A DNA stretch of 7,269 nucleotides from assembly GCA_050485645.1 (NCBI GenBank), contig JBJHBT010000063.1, forward strand, positions 1 through 7,269, given 5' to 3'. This DNA is from JBJHBP01 sp050485645. Lineage in GTDB: Bacteria; Pseudomonadota; Gammaproteobacteria; Steroidobacterales; Rariloculaceae. The translations under genes and the position numbers were made by a program. Of the stretch, positions 6,076 to 7,269 are shown piece by piece; the stretch's first letter is position 1, and each line of letters opens with the position of its first letter. The notes beneath the pieces are model-generated. The model had not been told where the DNA came from. It searched no databases and saw nothing but the letters and a program-made list of their open reading frames with translations.

Positions 6076-6927
6076 TCAGCGCATCTCGGCGATGATGCCA
6101 TCCAGACCCACCGACATCTCCAGTCCGCCCCAGTTGAACTCGGACTGCAGGGCAGCCTGGATTTCCTCTCGGGGACGACGCTGGGCGTTCATCTGGCGAA
6201 CCATCTCTCCGGTGCGGGTCAGGTATTCGATATAGCCTTCCACGTTGGCACGGTCGGTGACGCCACTGTGGCCCGGCACGACGATATTGAAGTCCAGCTG
6301 CAGCACGCGCTGCAGGGTATGCGGCCAGTCGCGCATGCTGGCGCCGGCACTGTAGTCGACAACGGCGCGGTACGGGCCATACAGCGCGAACAGGTCGCCC
6401 ATGATCACGACGCCCTCATCCGGCACATGCACGACGATGTCGCCATTGGTGTGTCCGCGACCGAAGTAGTGCAGATCGATCGGCATGTCGTCCAGGTAGA
6501 TGCGCATGAAATCACGCATCGTGATATTGGCGCGGCCCGCGGCATTACGCTCGGACATGATGCCGCGGGCGTTCTCGGATGCGATGACCGCCACACCGAT
6601 GTCCTGCATGGCCGGGTTGCCGCCCACATGATCCGGATGCATGTGCGTATTGATGACATACAGCAGCGGCGCATCGGTCACCTGACGGACGAAGGCCATG
6701 ATGCCATCGTGGTCGCCGGCCATCTTGGCGTCCACCAGCACGACGCCCTCGTCGCCGACGATCATCGTGGCGTTGCCGGAGGCGGCGTTGCGGATCGAGT
6801 AGATTCTGTCCGTGACCTCGAACAGCGTCAGCTCCGGAGGACCGAAGCCGCCCTGGGCGCGGGCCACCGACATGGCGGCCAATGCGGTCATCAGACCCGT
6901 GACAACGATTGCTGCCGTTGACTTCAT
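6076..6927 (-). CDS. Exported metallo-beta-lactamase-fold hydrolase
   Basis: A 283-residue exported hydrolase of the metallo-beta-lactamase fold. The signal peptide MKSTAAIVVTGLMTALAAMSVARA leads to a mature start near QGGFGPPE. All seven ligands for a two-metal site can be seen: H95, H97, D99 and H100 in THMHPDHVGG, H159 in GRGHTNGD, D178 in VVIMGDLF, and H220 in VVPGHSG. This is the arrangement of glyoxalase II-like and related periplasmic MBL hydrolases, some of which sit with quinoprotein or beta-lactamase relatives; no substrate can be assigned and I see no reason to call it an antibiotic-resistance enzyme. The ATG at 6927 is chosen because AAGAGGAG (6941-6934) lies 6 nt upstream and the signal peptide follows directly; an upstream ATG at 6981 would put 18 charged residues before it. 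Its upstream DNA is an extended inverted repeat. Confidence 0.92.
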   Translation of the reverse strand: MKSTAAIVVTGLMTALAAMSVARAQGGFGPPELTLFEVTDRIYSIRNAASGNATMIVGDEGVVLVDAKMAGDHDGIMAFVRQVTDAPLLYVINTHMHPDHVGGNPAMQDIGVAVIASENARGIMSERNAAGRANITMRDFMRIYLDDMPIDLHYFGRGHTNGDIVVHVPDEGVVIMGDLFALYGPYRAVVDYSAGASMRDWPHTLQRVLQLDFNIVVPGHSGVTDRANVEGYIEYLTRTGEMVRQMNAQRRPREEIQAALQSEFNWGGLEMSVGLDGIIAEMR

Positions 6928-6933
6928 CGAAGG

Positions 6934-6941
6934 CTCCTCTT
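6934..6941 (-). promoter_or_regulatory. Ribosome binding site fixing the MBL start
   Basis: Read on the minus strand, AAGAGGAG lies 6 nt before the ATG at 6927 and selects it over the in-frame ATG at 6981. Confidence 0.75.
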
Positions 6942-6948
6942 CAGGCGA

Positions 6949-7028
6949 CCGGTTGCGGTACGGCGGTTTCCAGTGGGTCATCCTGTGGGCGCAAGGATAG
7001 CCGATTCCAACCGCCGTAGTGCAATCGG
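6949..7028. repeat. 80-bp inverted-repeat structure upstream of the MBL gene
   Basis: The 20-bp arms 6949-6968 and 7009-7028 are inverted copies that agree at 17 of 20 positions; two of the three differences are G/T wobbles. Between them, ATCCT (6980-6984) pairs with AGGAT (6994-6998) about the same centre (near 6989), helped by GGT/GCC outside it. The whole block can fold as one cruciform. It covers the likely MBL promoter. It may be a pair of inverted operator sites or a small palindromic mobile element; the sequence does not decide. Confidence 0.6.
6994..7024 (-). promoter_or_regulatory. Putative promoter of the MBL gene
   Basis: On the minus strand, TTGCAC (7024-7019), a long 19-nt spacer and TATCCT (6999-6994). 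Transcription would start near 6987, leaving a leader of about 60 nt before the ATG. The -35 lies in one arm of the inverted repeat and the -10 in its centre. Weak spacing makes this tentative. Confidence 0.3.
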
Positions 7029-7068
7029 CGCCTGCCCGGCATGGTCCGGCCGCCGCGAAAACCTCGGC

Positions 7069-7147
7069 CTAGCCCTGTCCGATACCCATAAGTAGCGCTG
7101 AACACAAGGAAGATGCAGCGCTACTTGTGGGTATCGGGCAGTCCTAG
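7069..7147. repeat. 79-bp CTAG-bounded hairpin element (MITE-like)
   Basis: Positions 7075-7100 pair with 7116-7141 along 26 bp, of which 24 are Watson-Crick and two are G/T wobbles (7078/7138 and 7089/7127). The loop is 15 nt (7101-7115). Two unpaired positions outside the stem are followed on each side by CTAG (7069-7072 and 7144-7147). A long perfect stem with matching tetranucleotides at the ends looks like a miniature inverted-repeat element with a target duplication, or the fused ends of a deleted IS. No T-run follows, so a terminator is unlikely. Confidence 0.65.
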
Positions 7148-7269
7148 CAGCCTGTCGGACTTACCGATGGATAAGCGATAATCACGTTCAGTTTTCTCCT
7201 GGTGCAGAACAGCGATGAGCAATTTTCGGCCAATCAATCGTGACACGGATTTTCTGCTGCCACCGTCGG
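7148..7269 (+). mobile_element. Left end of an IS1182-family-like insertion sequence (partial)
   Basis: The transposase start at 7215 and its short leader mark the left part of an insertion sequence that runs off the window. The boundary is inferred: CTAG at 7144-7147 may be the target, and the element would begin at about 7148 with CAGCCTGTCGGACTTA. A -10-like GATAAT (7177-7182) precedes the transposase; the -35 is poor. The right end and the second terminal repeat lie outside, so the left boundary cannot be proved. Confidence 0.6.
7215..7269 (+). CDS. IS1182-family transposase, N-terminal fragment
   Basis: Only 18 codons are in the window, cut by its right edge, reading MSNFRPINRDTDFLLPPS. 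The pattern R-P-x-N-R-[DE]-T-[DE]-[FY]-LLPPS is the characteristic N-terminus of IS1182-family DDE transposases, which continues as a block ending in W-L-P in known members. The ATG at 7215 is the start by that match; no strong RBS is visible, which is common for transposases. Whether the gene is intact cannot be seen. Being so short, the call rests on motif recognition but is quite specific. Confidence 0.7.
   Translation, partial: MSNFRPINRDTDFLLPPS

Noticed and set aside
5803..6921. Long plus-strand frame of 372 codons.
   Set aside because: It is antisense to the clear MBL gene and to the spacer; His/Asp/Val-rich composition is typical of a shadow frame.
1..7269. tRNA, rRNA, CRISPR array or riboswitch.
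   Set aside because: No cloverleaf, regularly spaced repeat or known aptamer pattern was seen on either strand by eye.

Overview
The window is GC-rich bacterial chromosomal DNA. The gene set points to a Gram-negative proteobacterium, probably a gammaproteobacterium: an exported ApbE flavin transferase, a LemA plus M48/HtpX-like protease pair, a SYLF (YSC84) protein with a signal peptide, a lipobox lipoprotein of the EexN type and an exported metallo-beta-lactamase-fold hydrolase. The genus cannot be fixed from the sequence alone. Function calls come from motifs read by eye; no database search was run.

Layout, left to right. Bases 1-179 hold no gene I can support, only an 8-bp hairpin at the left edge. 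A DUF4145-type protein with two CxxC pairs (180-884, +) starts at a GTG behind a perfect AGGAGG. It meets apbE (887-about 1900, -) tail to tail with only 2 bp between the stop codons. apbE diverges from lemA (1947-2531, +), and the best lemA promoter overlaps the 5' end of apbE. lemA is followed after 8 bp by a 658-residue M48 peptidase (2540-4516) with a long C-terminal extension ending in a TerB-like helical stretch. 48 bp later comes a secreted SYLF-domain protein (4565-5311, +). lemA, M48 and SYLF probably form one envelope-related operon, with a possible extra promoter before SYLF.

The right part is on the minus strand: an EexN-like lipoprotein (5339-5896) and an exported MBL-fold hydrolase (6076-6927). 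The 179-bp gap between them contains two hairpins and a five-tract G-quadruplex motif. Upstream of the MBL gene the DNA becomes structured and mobile: an 80-bp inverted-repeat structure over the putative promoter (6949-7028), then a second near-perfect 26-bp-stem hairpin framed by two CTAG tetranucleotides (7069-7147), then the left end of an insertion sequence whose transposase begins at 7215 with an IS1182-family N-terminus and is cut by the window edge.

Most genes are ordinary housekeeping or envelope genes. The parts most deserving a second look are the back-to-back palindromes beside the IS, the M48 C-terminal extension, the EexN-like lipoprotein outside any visible conjugation context, and the G-quadruplex spacer. 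I found no complete new defence or biosynthetic system.
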